DNA from: HGM11525 sp036307445
GTDB taxonomy: Bacteria; Bacillota; Clostridia; UBA1381
Direction: 5' to 3'
DNA length: 64,000 nucleotides
NCBI GenBank assembly: GCA_036307445.1
Contig: JAXJXP010000006.1
Coordinates: forward strand, 62,001 to 126,000
Below the pieces are notes generated by a model, which saw nothing but the letters and a program-made list of their open reading frames with translations, was not told the DNA's origin and did not search any database. Of this stretch, positions 51,871-61,611 are shown piece after piece (position 1 is the first letter of the stretch; every line of letters starts with the position of its first letter). Made by a program: the position numbers and the translations under genes.

Positions 51871-53802
51871 ATGGGACTTACATTAACCGAAAAAATTCTT
51901 TCCGCACATCTTGTTGACGGCGTGATGGAAAAAGGGACAGAAATAGGAATACGAATTGACCAGACATTGACTCAAGACGCAACAGGCACAATGGCATACC
52001 TCGAATTTGAGGCTATGGGTGTACCACGTGTCAAGACCGAGCGTTCTGTTGCATATATCGACCACAACACCTTACAGTCGGGTTTTGAAAACGCAGACGA
52101 CCATCGATTTATCGGCTCTGTCTGTAAAAAGCATGGCATCTACTTCTCACGTCCGGGTAACGGAATTTGCCATCAGGTACATCTCGAGAGATTTGGAATT
52201 CCCGGAAAAACTCTAATCGGCTCCGACTCACATACCCCGACAGGTGGCGGTATCGGTATGATAGCGATTGGCGCAGGCGGTATGGACGTTGCAGTTGCTA
52301 TGGGCGGCGGTGCTTATTACATCACCTGCCCCAAGGTTGTTAAGGTAAACTTAACAGGCAAGCTTTCACCGTGGGTTGCAGCAAAGGACGTTATCCTTGA
52401 GGTTTTGAAGCGTCTTTCCGTCAAAGGCGGTGTAGGCAAGGTTATAGAATACTGCGGTGATGGTGTAAAGACTCTGTCCGTCCCCGAACGTGCAACCATC
52501 ACAAATATGGGTGCAGAGCTTGGTGCTACTACATCCATCTTCCCCTCAGACGAGATTACAAAAGAGTTCCTGAAGGCTCAGGACAGAGAGGACGCATATA
52601 CTCCGCTTTGTGCAGACCCCGATGCAGTTTATGACGAGGAAATCGAAATCAATCTTTCCGAACTTGTTCCTCTTGCTGCTTGTCCTCATTCACCCGATAA
52701 TGTTAAATCTGTTGCTGAAATAGGCAATATGAAGATAGATCAGGTTTGTATCGGCTCTTGTACCAACTCATCGCTTCTTGATATGATGAAGGTTGCCCAC
52801 ATTCTAAAGGGCAAAACAGTACATCCCGACGTATCACTTTCAATCGCCCCCGGCTCAAAGCAGGTACTTAATATGCTTGCTGAGAATGGTGCATTGTCAA
52901 TTATGATTGATGCAGGAGCGAGAATATTGGAGAGTGCGTGCGGTCCCTGTATCGGTATGGGACAGTCGCCTAACTCAAAGGGTATATCGCTTCGTACCTT
53001 TAACCGTAATTTCGAGGGACGTTCAGGAACTAAAGACGGTCAGATTTATCTCGTATCTCCAGAAATGGCTGCAGCATCCGCACTCACCGGCGTTCTTACC
53101 GACCCGAGAGATTTAGGTGATATGCCTGAGTTCAAGCTCCCCGAGGTATTTACTATAAACGATAATATGATAGTTCCTCCTGTAGCAGAGAGTGAGATGG
53201 ATACAGTTGAAGTGCTCCGCGGTCCGAACATTAAGCCGTTCCCCGTGGCAGAGCCTTTGGCAGAAACCATCGAGGCAGGGGTTAGCCTCAAGGTAGGCGA
53301 CAACATCACCACCGACCATATTATGCCGGCAGGTGCTAAAATTCTCCCTTTGCGTTCTAATATACCCAAGATTTCCGAGCATTGCTTTGCAGTTTGTGAC
53401 GAAACATTCCCCAAGCGTGCGTTGGAAATGGGCAAATCAATCGTGATCGGCGGCTCTAACTACGGTCAGGGCTCATCAAGAGAGCACGCAGCACTTGCTC
53501 CGTTGTATTTAGGCGTCAAGGCTGTTATCACCAAGAGCTTTGCACGTATTCATATGGCAAACCTCGTAAATGCAGGTATTCTTCCTCTTACATTCGAGAA
53601 CGAGGCTGATTATGACACAATTGACAGTGCAGATGTGCTTGAGATTGCAAATGTAGAAAAGCAACTCCGTGCAGGAAATACACTTGTTGTTACAAACAAA
53701 ACCAAGGGCAAGAGCTTTAATGTAAATATAGCAGTATCCGAGCGTCAAAAGGATATGCTTTATGCAGGCGGATTACTCAATTATACAAAAATAAACGGAT
53801 AA
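51871..53802 (+). CDS. acn: Aconitate hydratase
   Basis: 643 residues from ATG 51871 (GGGAGG 8 bases upstream; the longer frame starts over the promoter). The [4Fe-4S] ligands lie in CIGSCTNSS (near 292) and CGPCIGMGQ (near 356 and 359); IGSDSHTPTGGGIGM and the swivel-domain GGSNYGQGSSREHAAL are also present. Converts citrate to isocitrate. Of the single-chain 640-residue type found in Clostridia. Followed 13 bases later by isocitrate dehydrogenase; citrate synthase is not in the window. Confidence 0.95.
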   Translation: MGLTLTEKILSAHLVDGVMEKGTEIGIRIDQTLTQDATGTMAYLEFEAMGVPRVKTERSVAYIDHNTLQSGFENADDHRFIGSVCKKHGIYFSRPGNGICHQVHLERFGIPGKTLIGSDSHTPTGGGIGMIAIGAGGMDVAVAMGGGAYYITCPKVVKVNLTGKLSPWVAAKDVILEVLKRLSVKGGVGKVIEYCGDGVKTLSVPERATITNMGAELGATTSIFPSDEITKEFLKAQDREDAYTPLCADPDAVYDEEIEINLSELVPLAACPHSPDNVKSVAEIGNMKIDQVCIGSCTNSSLLDMMKVAHILKGKTVHPDVSLSIAPGSKQVLNMLAENGALSIMIDAGARILESACGPCIGMGQSPNSKGISLRTFNRNFEGRSGTKDGQIYLVSPEMAAASALTGVLTDPRDLGDMPEFKLPEVFTINDNMIVPPVAESEMDTVEVLRGPNIKPFPVAEPLAETIEAGVSLKVGDNITTDHIMPAGAKILPLRSNIPKISEHCFAVCDETFPKRALEMGKSIVIGGSNYGQGSSREHAALAPLYLGVKAVITKSFARIHMANLVNAGILPLTFENEADYDTIDSADVLEIANVEKQLRAGNTLVVTNKTKGKSFNVNIAVSERQKDMLYAGGLLNYTKING

Positions 53803-53815
53803 GGAGAAAATATAA

Positions 53816-55030
53816 ATGTCAGACAAGATTTTAATGAAGACACCGCTCGTCGAAATGGACGGCGACGAAATGACCAGAATTATCTGGCAAATGATTAAGG
53901 ATATACTTTTAACACCGTATATCGACCTCAAGACCGAGTATTACGATTTGGGTCTTGTACACAGAAACGAAACAAACGATCAGGTAACCTTCGACAGTGC
54001 TGAGGCTACCAAGAAATACGGTGTTGCAGTTAAGTGTGCGACAATCACACCGAATGCTGCAAGAATGCCCGAATACAACCTCAAGGAGATGTGGAAATCA
54101 CCTAACGGCACAATCCGTGCTATCCTTGACGGTACTGTGTTCCGTACACCTATTCTTGTTAAAGGCATAACTCCCTATATCCCCACTTGGACAAAGCCGA
54201 TTACAATCGCACGTCATGCCTACGGCGACGTTTACAAGAACGTAGAAATGCAGGTTGCAGGCGGCGGAAAGGCTGAGCTTGTCTACACCGACAAGGACGG
54301 CAACGAAACAAGAGAGCTTATTCACGAGTTTAAAGGCGACGGAATTATTCAGGGACTTCATAACCGTGATGACTCAATCGCAAGCTTTGCCCGTGCGTGC
54401 TTCAACTTCGCACTTGATATGAAGCAGGACGTATGGTTTGCGACAAAGGATACTATCTCCAAGAAATATGACCATCGTTTCAAGGACATTTTTCAGGAGA
54501 TTTACGATAACGAGTATAAAGAGAAGTTTGAAAATGCAGGTATCGAGTATTTCTATACACTTATCGACGATGCAGTAGCTCGTGTTATCCGTTCTGAGGG
54601 CGGTTATATCTGGGCTTGTAAGAACTATGACGGCGACGTTATGTCCGATATGGTGGCTACAGCCTACGGCTCACTTGCTATGATGACCTCTGTTCTCGTT
54701 TCTCCTGACGGCATCTATGAGTACGAGGCAGCTCACGGCACAGTTCAGCGCCATTATTATAAGCACTTAAAGGGCGAGAAGACATCGACCAACTCGGTTG
54801 CAACCATTTTTGCATGGTCAGGCGCTCTTAAAAAGAGAGGCGAGCTTGACAAGCTTCCTGAGCTTGTGAAATTTGCAGAAAACCTCGAAAAAGCCACAAT
54901 CCAGACAATTGAGGAAGGCGTTATGACAGGCGATCTGGCACTCCTTTCAACTCTTGAAAACAAGAAAAAGGTTGATACAGAGGAATTCCTCGTTGAAGTT
55001 AATAAGAGATTGGCAGAATTAATGAAATAA
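53816..55030 (+). CDS. icd: NADP-dependent isocitrate dehydrogenase
   Basis: 404 residues. Eukaryotic-like subfamily II: LVEMDGDEMTRIIWQMIKD, VKCATITPNAARMPEYNLK, MWKSPNGTIRAILDGTVFR, and EAAHGTVQRHYYKHLKGEKT near the C-terminus (cofactor site favouring NADP). With aconitase it makes 2-oxoglutarate from citrate, probably for glutamate synthesis in an anaerobe. AAGGAG lies 10 bases upstream. Confidence 0.94.
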   Translation: MSDKILMKTPLVEMDGDEMTRIIWQMIKDILLTPYIDLKTEYYDLGLVHRNETNDQVTFDSAEATKKYGVAVKCATITPNAARMPEYNLKEMWKSPNGTIRAILDGTVFRTPILVKGITPYIPTWTKPITIARHAYGDVYKNVEMQVAGGGKAELVYTDKDGNETRELIHEFKGDGIIQGLHNRDDSIASFARACFNFALDMKQDVWFATKDTISKKYDHRFKDIFQEIYDNEYKEKFENAGIEYFYTLIDDAVARVIRSEGGYIWACKNYDGDVMSDMVATAYGSLAMMTSVLVSPDGIYEYEAAHGTVQRHYYKHLKGEKTSTNSVATIFAWSGALKKRGELDKLPELVKFAENLEKATIQTIEEGVMTGDLALLSTLENKKKVDTEEFLVEVNKRLAELMK

Positions 55031-55067
55031 CGGTGCGTCATAAACACCAGTCCCTACAAAACAATTT

Positions 55068-55095
55068 GTAGGGATAGGCGTCCCCGACGGTCCGC
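55068..55095 (+). repeat. Small GC-rich dispersed repeat, copy 3
   Basis: GTAGGGATAGGCGTCCCCGA then CGGTCCGC, between icd and its terminator. An AGTCCCTACAAA half just before it can pair with TTTGTAGGGA. Confidence 0.65.
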
Positions 55096-55106
55096 AATAC
55101 AACAAA

Positions 55107-55136
55107 AGAAGCCGCACATCTGTGCGGCTTCTTTCT
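55107..55136. terminator. Bidirectional terminator, icd / capA-like
   Basis: AGAAGCCGCACA (55107-55118) pairs with TGTGCGGCTTCT (55121-55132), followed by TTCT; A/T-rich on both sides. Confidence 0.85.
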
Positions 55137-56291
55137 CATTTCATATCCTCAGGCAGAAATTCTATTGCTATTGTATCCTTGGCATATTTCAAAATCCTGT
55201 CATAATATAACGAATTTTTGTAATATCCCCTGACGCCGTGCTTGGCAGCCAATTCAGGTGTGTAATCCTGCATAAAATAAACCTTATTACCTCTGAAATT
55301 CGAGTTATAATGAAAAACCGTCGGGTTAAATACCACATTCTCAATATATGGTTTTTGGTCATCAGTCTTGACGATATCAAACTTAATCATACCACCGACC
55401 ATATTATAGTCATAAGCCTGCTCAGCGGCGAAATTACCGAGCGAGTAAACGCAGAGTGTCTTGTTGCCTGCAGCACCCGTAATCCACTCGACAGGCTGAA
55501 TAACGTGCGGATGATGACCTATTATAACATCAACCCCTGCATCCGCCATAAGCTTTGCTACACGTCTTTGCTCATCACTTGGAGTCATATGCCCCTCTTC
55601 GCCCCAATGCACAGAAACAGCCACAAATTCCGCATTTGCCTTTGCCAGCTCCACCTGACGTTTAATGTCCGTATCTTCTATATACGGGATTTTTATTTCA
55701 CTATTCACCGAAACCCTGTATCCGTTTGTGTCATAGGTATAGGACAAAAATGCAATTTTAATGCCGTTTTTCTCCAAAATCCTCGGAGTATCAAAATCCG
55801 ACTCATTCTCATAACCGCCTATCATAAGACAATCCATACTCTTCCAGAACTCAATCGTTCTTAAAAGCCCCTCCGAGCCTTTATCAAGCATATGGTTATT
55901 GGCAATATTTATAACGTCATAGCCCACCTCAAGTAAATCATACCCAACATCACGGGGGCTGTTGAAGTTGGGATAGTAGCTAAGCTCATACCCATCACCG
56001 CACATAACCGTTTCCTGATTTATAAACGCAATATCAGCATTTCTGACAGTTTCCGAAACTTCGTCATATATAGGCTTGAAATTATACCGTCTTCCGCCCT
56101 CGATGCGAAGCTCCTTCGCATCTATTACGTTCCCCTTGTAAATAATATTATCACCGCAGCCAACAAAGCTGACCTTTGTTGTAACAGGCTCTTTCGGTGT
56201 CGGGGACGGCTCTTGGGCATTCCCCCCCGCCACAAGCATTCAGCATCAATATCATCACTGCCGACAGCAAGATACGCACATTTTTCTTCAT
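55136..56291 (-). pseudogene. CapA-family lipoprotein, frame broken at a G run
   Basis: ATG 56291 (AAAGGA 8 bases upstream) starts a lipoprotein signal, MKKNVRILLSAVMILMLNAC, with lipobox LNAC and Cys20. After the Cys a run of seven G (56228-56222) shifts the frame; with six G it would read on as GGGNAQEPSPTPKEP into the open frame that reaches 55136. That body is a CapA/PgsA metallophosphatase-like domain (VSFVGCGDNI, FINQETVM, NIANNHMLDKG, VHWGEEGH, IIGHHPHVIQP). As read, an export-less 367-residue product could start at 56239. Error, mutation and phase variation are all possible. Confidence 0.8.
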
Positions 56292-56317
56292 ATTATCTGT
56301 CCTTTGTTTTTTCTTTA

Positions 56318-56346
56318 ATCTTAACAAAAATATTAGTTAACGTCAA
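56318..56346 (-). promoter_or_regulatory. Promoter of the CapA-like gene
   Basis: On the minus strand TTGACG (56346-56341), 17 bases, TAAGAT (56323-56318). It sits upstream of the signal-peptide ATG at 56291, supporting that start. Confidence 0.65.
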
Positions 56347-56437
56347 CAAAATTTCACTTTTTACCGAAAATCACTTGATATTTAGCCTAAAGTATGAGAA
56401 AATATATGTTGGAATAATATGCTAAGGAGGGTTTGTT

Positions 56438-57757
56438 TTGCATTCTGTAAACAGGACAATAGGATATGTTGAGCCTGAGTCTCTGGCAAGCGAGGCAGGG
56501 ATTGTTGCAGGCGATATAATCCTTAGTATAAACGGCGAGGCACCGCTCGATATTCTCGAATACCGTTACCTGATTGCCGAATACGAGGTAGAGCTTGAGA
56601 TTAAGAAGAAAAACGGCGATATTGAGATTATTACAATAGAGAATGACTACGAGGATTTGGGCATAGAATTTGAAGAAGGGCTTATCGACTGCGCACAAAG
56701 CTGTCATAACAAGTGCATCTTCTGTTTTATCGACCAGCTACCCAAGGGAATGAGGGATACAGTCTACTTTAAGGACGATGACGCAAGGCTTTCCTTTTTG
56801 CAGGGAAATTACGTTACCCTCACCAATATGACCGACGATGACATTGACAGGCTTATCAGAATGAGAGTTTCGCCGATAAATATTTCGGTGCACACCACCA
56901 ATCCTGAGCTCAGGGCAAAAATGCTTAACAATCGTTTTGCAGGCAATGTGTTTGAGCGAATGAAAAAGTTTGCCGAGGCAGGACTTTATATGAACTGTCA
57001 GATTGTGCTTTGTCCCAATTTCAATGACAAGACTGAGCTTGACCGCACAATAGAGGATTTGGCATCGCTTCTTCCCTATACAGTAAGTCTTTCGGTAGTG
57101 CCCGTCGGGCTTACACGTTACCGTGATGGACTGTGCAAAATTGAGCCTTTTGACAAGGAAAGCTCACTTGCAGTAGTGAAACAGGTGGAAGCACATCAGG
57201 AACGTATTTACAAAAAGCACGGAACAAGATTTGTTTATTTAGCAGACGAATTCTACTTAAATGCTGGCCTTGACGTACCAAAATCCGACACCTACGAGGG
57301 ATTTCCGCAGATTGAAAACGGCGTTGGGCTTATAGCATCAATGCTTGAAGAATTTGACGATGCAATAGAGCGTCTACCCAAAACTCTCCCAAAACGCAAG
57401 GTTGCGATTGCCACAGGCGAGCTTGCATCAGCATTTATACAAAATCTTGCGGACCGCATTGCAGATAAAACCGACATTTCAGTAACGGTTTTCCCTGTCA
57501 GGAACGAGTTTTTTGGCGGTGGTGTTGATGTGGCAGGACTTGTTGTAGCAAACGATATAATAAACACCGTCGGCGACCTCTCTGGCTTTGACGAGCTTTT
57601 GATACCCGACAGTATGCTTCGGGACGGTGAGGATATTTTCCTTGACAACATCACCTTAGATGAGATTTCAGCCAAGCTAAACATAAAAATCACCCCCGTC
57701 CCCAATGACGGATATATTTTCTGCGAGAGTATTATAGGCGCAGAGCTTGAATTTTAA
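56438..57757 (+). CDS. DUF512 radical-SAM-like protein with PDZ
   Basis: 439 residues from a TTG with AGGAGG 7 bases upstream. N-terminal PDZ-like part (about 1-70; AGIVAGDIILSINGEAPLD), a Cys motif CAQSCHNKCIFCFIDQLPKGMR that resembles CxxxCxxC of radical SAM enzymes, and the C-terminal DUF512 domain (ATGELASAFIQNLADRI, FFGGGVDVAGLV). Conserved directly upstream of der in Clostridia, as here. Reaction unknown. Confidence 0.87.
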   Translation: MHSVNRTIGYVEPESLASEAGIVAGDIILSINGEAPLDILEYRYLIAEYEVELEIKKKNGDIEIITIENDYEDLGIEFEEGLIDCAQSCHNKCIFCFIDQLPKGMRDTVYFKDDDARLSFLQGNYVTLTNMTDDDIDRLIRMRVSPINISVHTTNPELRAKMLNNRFAGNVFERMKKFAEAGLYMNCQIVLCPNFNDKTELDRTIEDLASLLPYTVSLSVVPVGLTRYRDGLCKIEPFDKESSLAVVKQVEAHQERIYKKHGTRFVYLADEFYLNAGLDVPKSDTYEGFPQIENGVGLIASMLEEFDDAIERLPKTLPKRKVAIATGELASAFIQNLADRIADKTDISVTVFPVRNEFFGGGVDVAGLVVANDIINTVGDLSGFDELLIPDSMLRDGEDIFLDNITLDEISAKLNIKITPVPNDGYIFCESIIGAELEF

Positions 57758-57774
57758 GAAACGGAGAAAGAAGA

Positions 57775-59100
57775 ATGAAACCGATAGTTGCAATAGTAGG
57801 CAGACCGAACGTGGGAAAGTCTACACTCTTTAACAAGATTGCAGGACGGAGAATAAGCATTGTCGAGGACACACCAGGTGTTACCCGAGATAGAGTTTAT
57901 GCCGATGTTTCCTGGCTTGACAAGCATTTTACACTTATTGACACAGGCGGTATTGAGCCTAATTCAAAGGACGAAATATTATCGCAGATGCGCAGGCAGG
58001 CAGAGCTTGCAGTTGAGATGGCAGATGTAGTAATCCTTATGACAAATCTGCACGACGGTGTTACCGCAAATGATATGGACGTGGCATCGATGATGCTTAA
58101 GGCTCAGAAGAAGATTGTTCTTGCGGTAAATAAAGCCGACTCGGTGGGCGAGCCTCCTGCAGAGTTCTATGAGTTTTACAACTTAGGACTGGGCGACCCG
58201 ATAGCCATTTCTTCAACACACGGACTTGGAGTGGGCGACCTTTTGGACGCAGTATGCGAGCAGTTCCCCGAGGACAGCGACACCTCAGGCGAGGACGAGT
58301 CAATCAAAATCGCGGTAATCGGCAGACCGAATGCCGGAAAATCAAGCCTCATAAACCACATTCTCGGCGAGGAGAGAGTGATTGTATCGAACATCGCAGG
58401 TACAACCCGTGATGCAATCGACTCAAGCTATGAAAAGAACGGCATCAAATATACCTTAATCGACACCGCAGGAATGAGAAAGCGCGGAAAAATCGATGAA
58501 GTAGTTGAACGATACAGTGTTGTACGTTCTTTAGCGGCAGTTGACCGCAGCGACGTATGTGTTATTATGCTTGATGCCGAGGAGGGTGTAACCGAGCAGG
58601 ATACCAAGATTGCAGGCTATGCTCACGAGCAGGGAAAAGCAGCGGTTATTGCAGTCAACAAGTGGGATTTAATCGAAAAGGACAGCAAAACTATGCAGTC
58701 TTTTACCGACCGTATAAGAGAGGGCTTTGCATATATGCAGTATGCACCCATCCTCTTTATTTCCGCAAAAACAGGCCAGAGAATTGACAAGCTGTTCGAG
58801 GAAATTAACGAAGCCAACGCACAGCACAAGCGCAGAATTTCCACAGGTATGCTAAACGACATCCTAAACGATGCTATGGCACGGCAACAGCCGCCCTCAG
58901 ACAAGGGCAAGAGGCTCAAAATCTATTACGGCACACAAGCCTCTGCAGAGCCGCCTACGTTTGTGCTCTTCTGCAATTCGACAGACCTTTTCCACTATTC
59001 GTATCTTCGTTATATAGAAAACCGTATCCGAGAAGCTTTCGGTTTTTCGGGTACACCCATCAGATTTATTCTTCGCGAAAAGGGCGATAAAGACAAATAA
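57775..59100 (+). CDS. der: Ribosome-associated GTPase Der (EngA)
   Basis: 441 residues. Two tandem G domains, GRPNVGKST (8-16) and GRPNAGKSS (near 182), and a C-terminal KH-like domain. Needed for 50S assembly. Starts 17 bases after the DUF512 gene with ACGGAG. Its TAA stop is directly followed by the second copy of the 96-base element. Confidence 0.97.
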   Translation: MKPIVAIVGRPNVGKSTLFNKIAGRRISIVEDTPGVTRDRVYADVSWLDKHFTLIDTGGIEPNSKDEILSQMRRQAELAVEMADVVILMTNLHDGVTANDMDVASMMLKAQKKIVLAVNKADSVGEPPAEFYEFYNLGLGDPIAISSTHGLGVGDLLDAVCEQFPEDSDTSGEDESIKIAVIGRPNAGKSSLINHILGEERVIVSNIAGTTRDAIDSSYEKNGIKYTLIDTAGMRKRGKIDEVVERYSVVRSLAAVDRSDVCVIMLDAEEGVTEQDTKIAGYAHEQGKAAVIAVNKWDLIEKDSKTMQSFTDRIREGFAYMQYAPILFISAKTGQRIDKLFEEINEANAQHKRRISTGMLNDILNDAMARQQPPSDKGKRLKIYYGTQASAEPPTFVLFCNSTDLFHYSYLRYIENRIREAFGFSGTPIRFILREKGDKDK

Positions 59101-59196
59101 AAAAGCTTCTGATAGAAGCACCTCCTGCGGGCGTAGGAATAAGGTAGCAATTTTGTTATTACGGAAATTACAACTTAAAAGTAGTAATTTCCTACA
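59101..59196 (+). repeat. 96-base multi-hairpin element, copy 2
   Basis: Follows the der stop immediately and fills most of the der-plsY spacer. Differs from copy 1 (31431-31526) at five positions only. One change turns an A-U into a G-U pair in the TAACAA stem; another completes a 9-bp GGAAATTAC/GTAATTTCC stem. Confidence 0.85.
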
Positions 59197-59228
59197 TAAC
59201 AAAATAAACAAAGACAGGAAGTGATTAT

Positions 59229-59894
59229 ATGATAATTTTAATCGGCATAGTAGTCGCAATAGCGGCATATCTTATAGGGAGCATTAATCCGTCCATTATT
59301 ATATCAAAGACCTTGGCAGGCTCGGATATAAGAACATCAGGCTCAGGTAATGCGGGAGCAACCAATATGCTCCGTACCTACGGCAAAAAAATGGCAATCG
59401 CAACACTTCTTTTAGATGTTTTAAAGGGTGTGATTGCAGTTTTAATTGCACGTCTTCTTGACGAGCTGTTTCTTTGCCACATAGCAACAACCGATGCGTT
59501 TTCCACACATATTGTAGGGTCATTGCCGTATATAGCAGGATTTTTTGTAGCCTTAGGGCATAACTTCCCTGTATTTTTCGGGTTCCGAGGCGGCAAGGGT
59601 GTAGCAACAGGACTCGGTGTTCTGCTTTCACTCAATTGGCAGATAGGCATAATCTGTCTTGTTATTGCTATTTCTATTATGGCAATATCCCGATACGTTT
59701 CGCTAGGCTCGGTTATCGGTGCAGGATTATTCCCCATTTTGCTTCTTGCCTTCAGTCTTGGCAGCGGTGAGATTGATGTTTTTTCACTGTTCTTTGCAAT
59801 TGGTCTTGCAGCTCTTATAATCGCAAGACATCATTCAAATATTAAACGACTTATACACGGCGAAGAAAACAAGCTCTTTGCCAAAAAGAACTGA
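59229..59894 (+). CDS. plsY: Acyl-phosphate:glycerol-3-phosphate acyltransferase
   Basis: 221 residues, five to six membrane helices. SGNAGATNMLRTYGK, GHNFPVFFGFRGGKGVATG and the third active-site segment near RHHSNIKRL are the three PlsY motifs. Makes lysophosphatidic acid, using the glycerol-3-phosphate produced by gpsA next door. Its stop overlaps the gpsA start (TGATG). Confidence 0.95.
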   Translation: MIILIGIVVAIAAYLIGSINPSIIISKTLAGSDIRTSGSGNAGATNMLRTYGKKMAIATLLLDVLKGVIAVLIARLLDELFLCHIATTDAFSTHIVGSLPYIAGFFVALGHNFPVFFGFRGGKGVATGLGVLLSLNWQIGIICLVIAISIMAISRYVSLGSVIGAGLFPILLLAFSLGSGEIDVFSLFFAIGLAALIIARHHSNIKRLIHGEENKLFAKKN

Positions 59895-60907
59895 TGAAAG
59901 GTCTGGATTTAACTATGAAAATATCGGTAATAGGCTCAGGAAGCTGGGGTACTGCTATTGCGGTGTTGTTGGCGAACAAAGGCTATGATGTATATCTATG
60001 GAGTTGGAAGAAGGACGAGAGTGAGCGCCTTGCAAAAGACAGAGAGAACAGGGAGTTTTTGCCTGGAGTGGCATTCCCTGACAATATTTTCTGCACATAT
60101 GATATGGCAGAATGTGTTAAGGGCAGTCGTCTTGTAGTCTGTGCATCGCCGTCTGTTGCAACCAGAAACGTTGCAAAACAGCTTTCACCACATATCCCCG
60201 AAGGACAGCTTATTGTAAATATATCGAAAGGTCTTGAGGAAAAGACACTTTTAAGATTGTCCGAGGTCTACAAGGAAGAAATACCACAGGCGAAAATAGC
60301 GGTTATGAGCGGACCGTCGCACGCAGAAGAGGTGAGCAGAGGTTTACCAACTACAAATGTAGTCGCTGCAGAAAGCTTTGAAATAGCAAAGGAAATTCAG
60401 GATATATTTATGAACAAGGTGTTCAGAGTCTATACAAGCGACGATATTATCGGTGTAGAGCTTGGGGGTGCATTAAAGAATGTAATTGCACTCTGTGCCG
60501 GTGTTTCGGACGGTATGGGCTTTGGTGATAACACAAAGGCAGCCCTGATGACACGAGGTTTGGCAGAAATCACTCGTCTTGGTGTTGCGATGGGTGCACA
60601 AAGAGAGACCTTTGCAGGACTTTCCGGCGTAGGTGATTTGATTGTTACCTGCACAAGTATGCACTCAAGAAACCGTCGTGCAGGAATCCTGCTCGGAAAG
60701 GGCAAATCACTTGCCGAAACCTTAGACGAGGTGCATATGGTGGTAGAAGGTGTCAATACCGCTAGTGCGGCATTTGAGCTTGGCAAAAAATATGACGTTT
60801 CAATGCCTATAACAGAAGCCGCGCACGCTGTTTTGTATGACGGAAAATCACCAAAAGATGCAGTATTCGAGCTGATGGGCAGAGATAAAAAAATAGAGGT
60901 TAATTAA
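59894..60907 (+). CDS. gpsA: Glycerol-3-phosphate dehydrogenase [NAD(P)+]
   Basis: 337 residues from the ATG coupled to plsY; the inner ATG 59915 (MKISVIGSGSWGTA) fits the family N-terminus better, giving 330. Rossmann GSGSWGTA, SGPSHAEEVSRG, the catalytic lysine region GVELGGALKNVIALCAG, and GLSGVGDLIVTC. Reduces dihydroxyacetone phosphate to glycerol-3-phosphate for phospholipids. Confidence 0.95.
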   Translation: MKGLDLTMKISVIGSGSWGTAIAVLLANKGYDVYLWSWKKDESERLAKDRENREFLPGVAFPDNIFCTYDMAECVKGSRLVVCASPSVATRNVAKQLSPHIPEGQLIVNISKGLEEKTLLRLSEVYKEEIPQAKIAVMSGPSHAEEVSRGLPTTNVVAAESFEIAKEIQDIFMNKVFRVYTSDDIIGVELGGALKNVIALCAGVSDGMGFGDNTKAALMTRGLAEITRLGVAMGAQRETFAGLSGVGDLIVTCTSMHSRNRRAGILLGKGKSLAETLDEVHMVVEGVNTASAAFELGKKYDVSMPITEAAHAVLYDGKSPKDAVFELMGRDKKIEVN

Positions 60908-60923
60908 GGGGGGCAGAGCTTTA

Positions 60924-61499
60924 GTGATATATACTATAGACACAATCATTCAAGCTGTATTGCTTGGTGTCGGTCTTGCAATGGACGCATTTTCTGTATC
61001 TGTGTCCAATGGCATTCTGCTCGGAAAGGTGCGATTTTCACAAGCGGTCAAGATTGCATTCTTCTTTGGCGGATTTCAGTTTTTGATGCCTGTTTTAGGG
61101 TATGTTGCGGGCAGCACCTTTGCAGGAATTATAGAACGCTTTGACCACTGGGTTGCCTTTGCACTGTTGGGGGTTATCGGCGGCAAAATGATTTATGAGG
61201 CAGTTTTCGACAAGGATGAGCATAGCTGCGACAATCCATTGGCGATAAAAAATCTTACAGTCCTTGCAATTGCAACCAGCATTGATGCTCTTGCAGTCGG
61301 TGTAACCTTTGCGACTATTTCCGCGCCTGTTTTGCTTTCATCTGCAATTATCGGTGTTGTAACCTTGGCAATCTGTATGGCAGGAGTTTATTTAGGTAGC
61401 TGCTGCGGCAATATCTTCGGTAACAAAGCAGAAATAGCAGGCGGTATTATACTTATTCTGATTGGTACGAAAATTTTAATAGAACATACATTGTTTTAA
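60924..61499 (+). CDS. mntP: Manganese efflux pump MntP
   Basis: 191 residues from GTG 60924, six helices in two repeats: GLAMDAFSVSVSNG and ATSIDALAVGVTFA, each with the Asp that defines MntP. Exports Mn2+. The 16-base gap to gpsA leaves no room for a yybP-ykoY riboswitch, and an AAGGGGGG site precedes the start. Confidence 0.93.
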   Translation: MIYTIDTIIQAVLLGVGLAMDAFSVSVSNGILLGKVRFSQAVKIAFFFGGFQFLMPVLGYVAGSTFAGIIERFDHWVAFALLGVIGGKMIYEAVFDKDEHSCDNPLAIKNLTVLAIATSIDALAVGVTFATISAPVLLSSAIIGVVTLAICMAGVYLGSCCGNIFGNKAEIAGGIILILIGTKILIEHTLF

Positions 61500-61523
61500 C
61501 ATAGTAAACAAAAACACTATTCT

Positions 61524-61550
61524 CGGTTCGTCGAGGACTCCGTCCCCTAC
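61524..61550 (-). repeat. Small GC-rich dispersed repeat, copy 4
   Basis: On the minus strand GTAGGGGACGGAGTCCTCGA then CGAACCG, directly before the mntP terminator. Most diverged copy. Confidence 0.5.
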
Positions 61551-61551
61551 A

Positions 61552-61593
61552 AAAAATAGGCATAAACGAAACAAATTGTTTATGCCTATTTTT
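61552..61593. terminator. Bidirectional terminator, mntP / stalk-domain gene
   Basis: Perfect 16-base arms (61552-61567 and 61578-61593, core ATAGGCATAAAC), T-run on plus and A-run at the start. Confidence 0.88.
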
Positions 61594-61611
61594 GTACCTA
61601 TGAAAAATATA

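Noticed and set aside
55238..55864. 208-residue open frame antisense to the CapA-like gene
   Set aside because: The opposite strand encodes conserved CapA motifs; this frame has none.
60908..60923. Manganese (yybP-ykoY) riboswitch before mntP
   Set aside because: Only 16 bases lie between gpsA and mntP.
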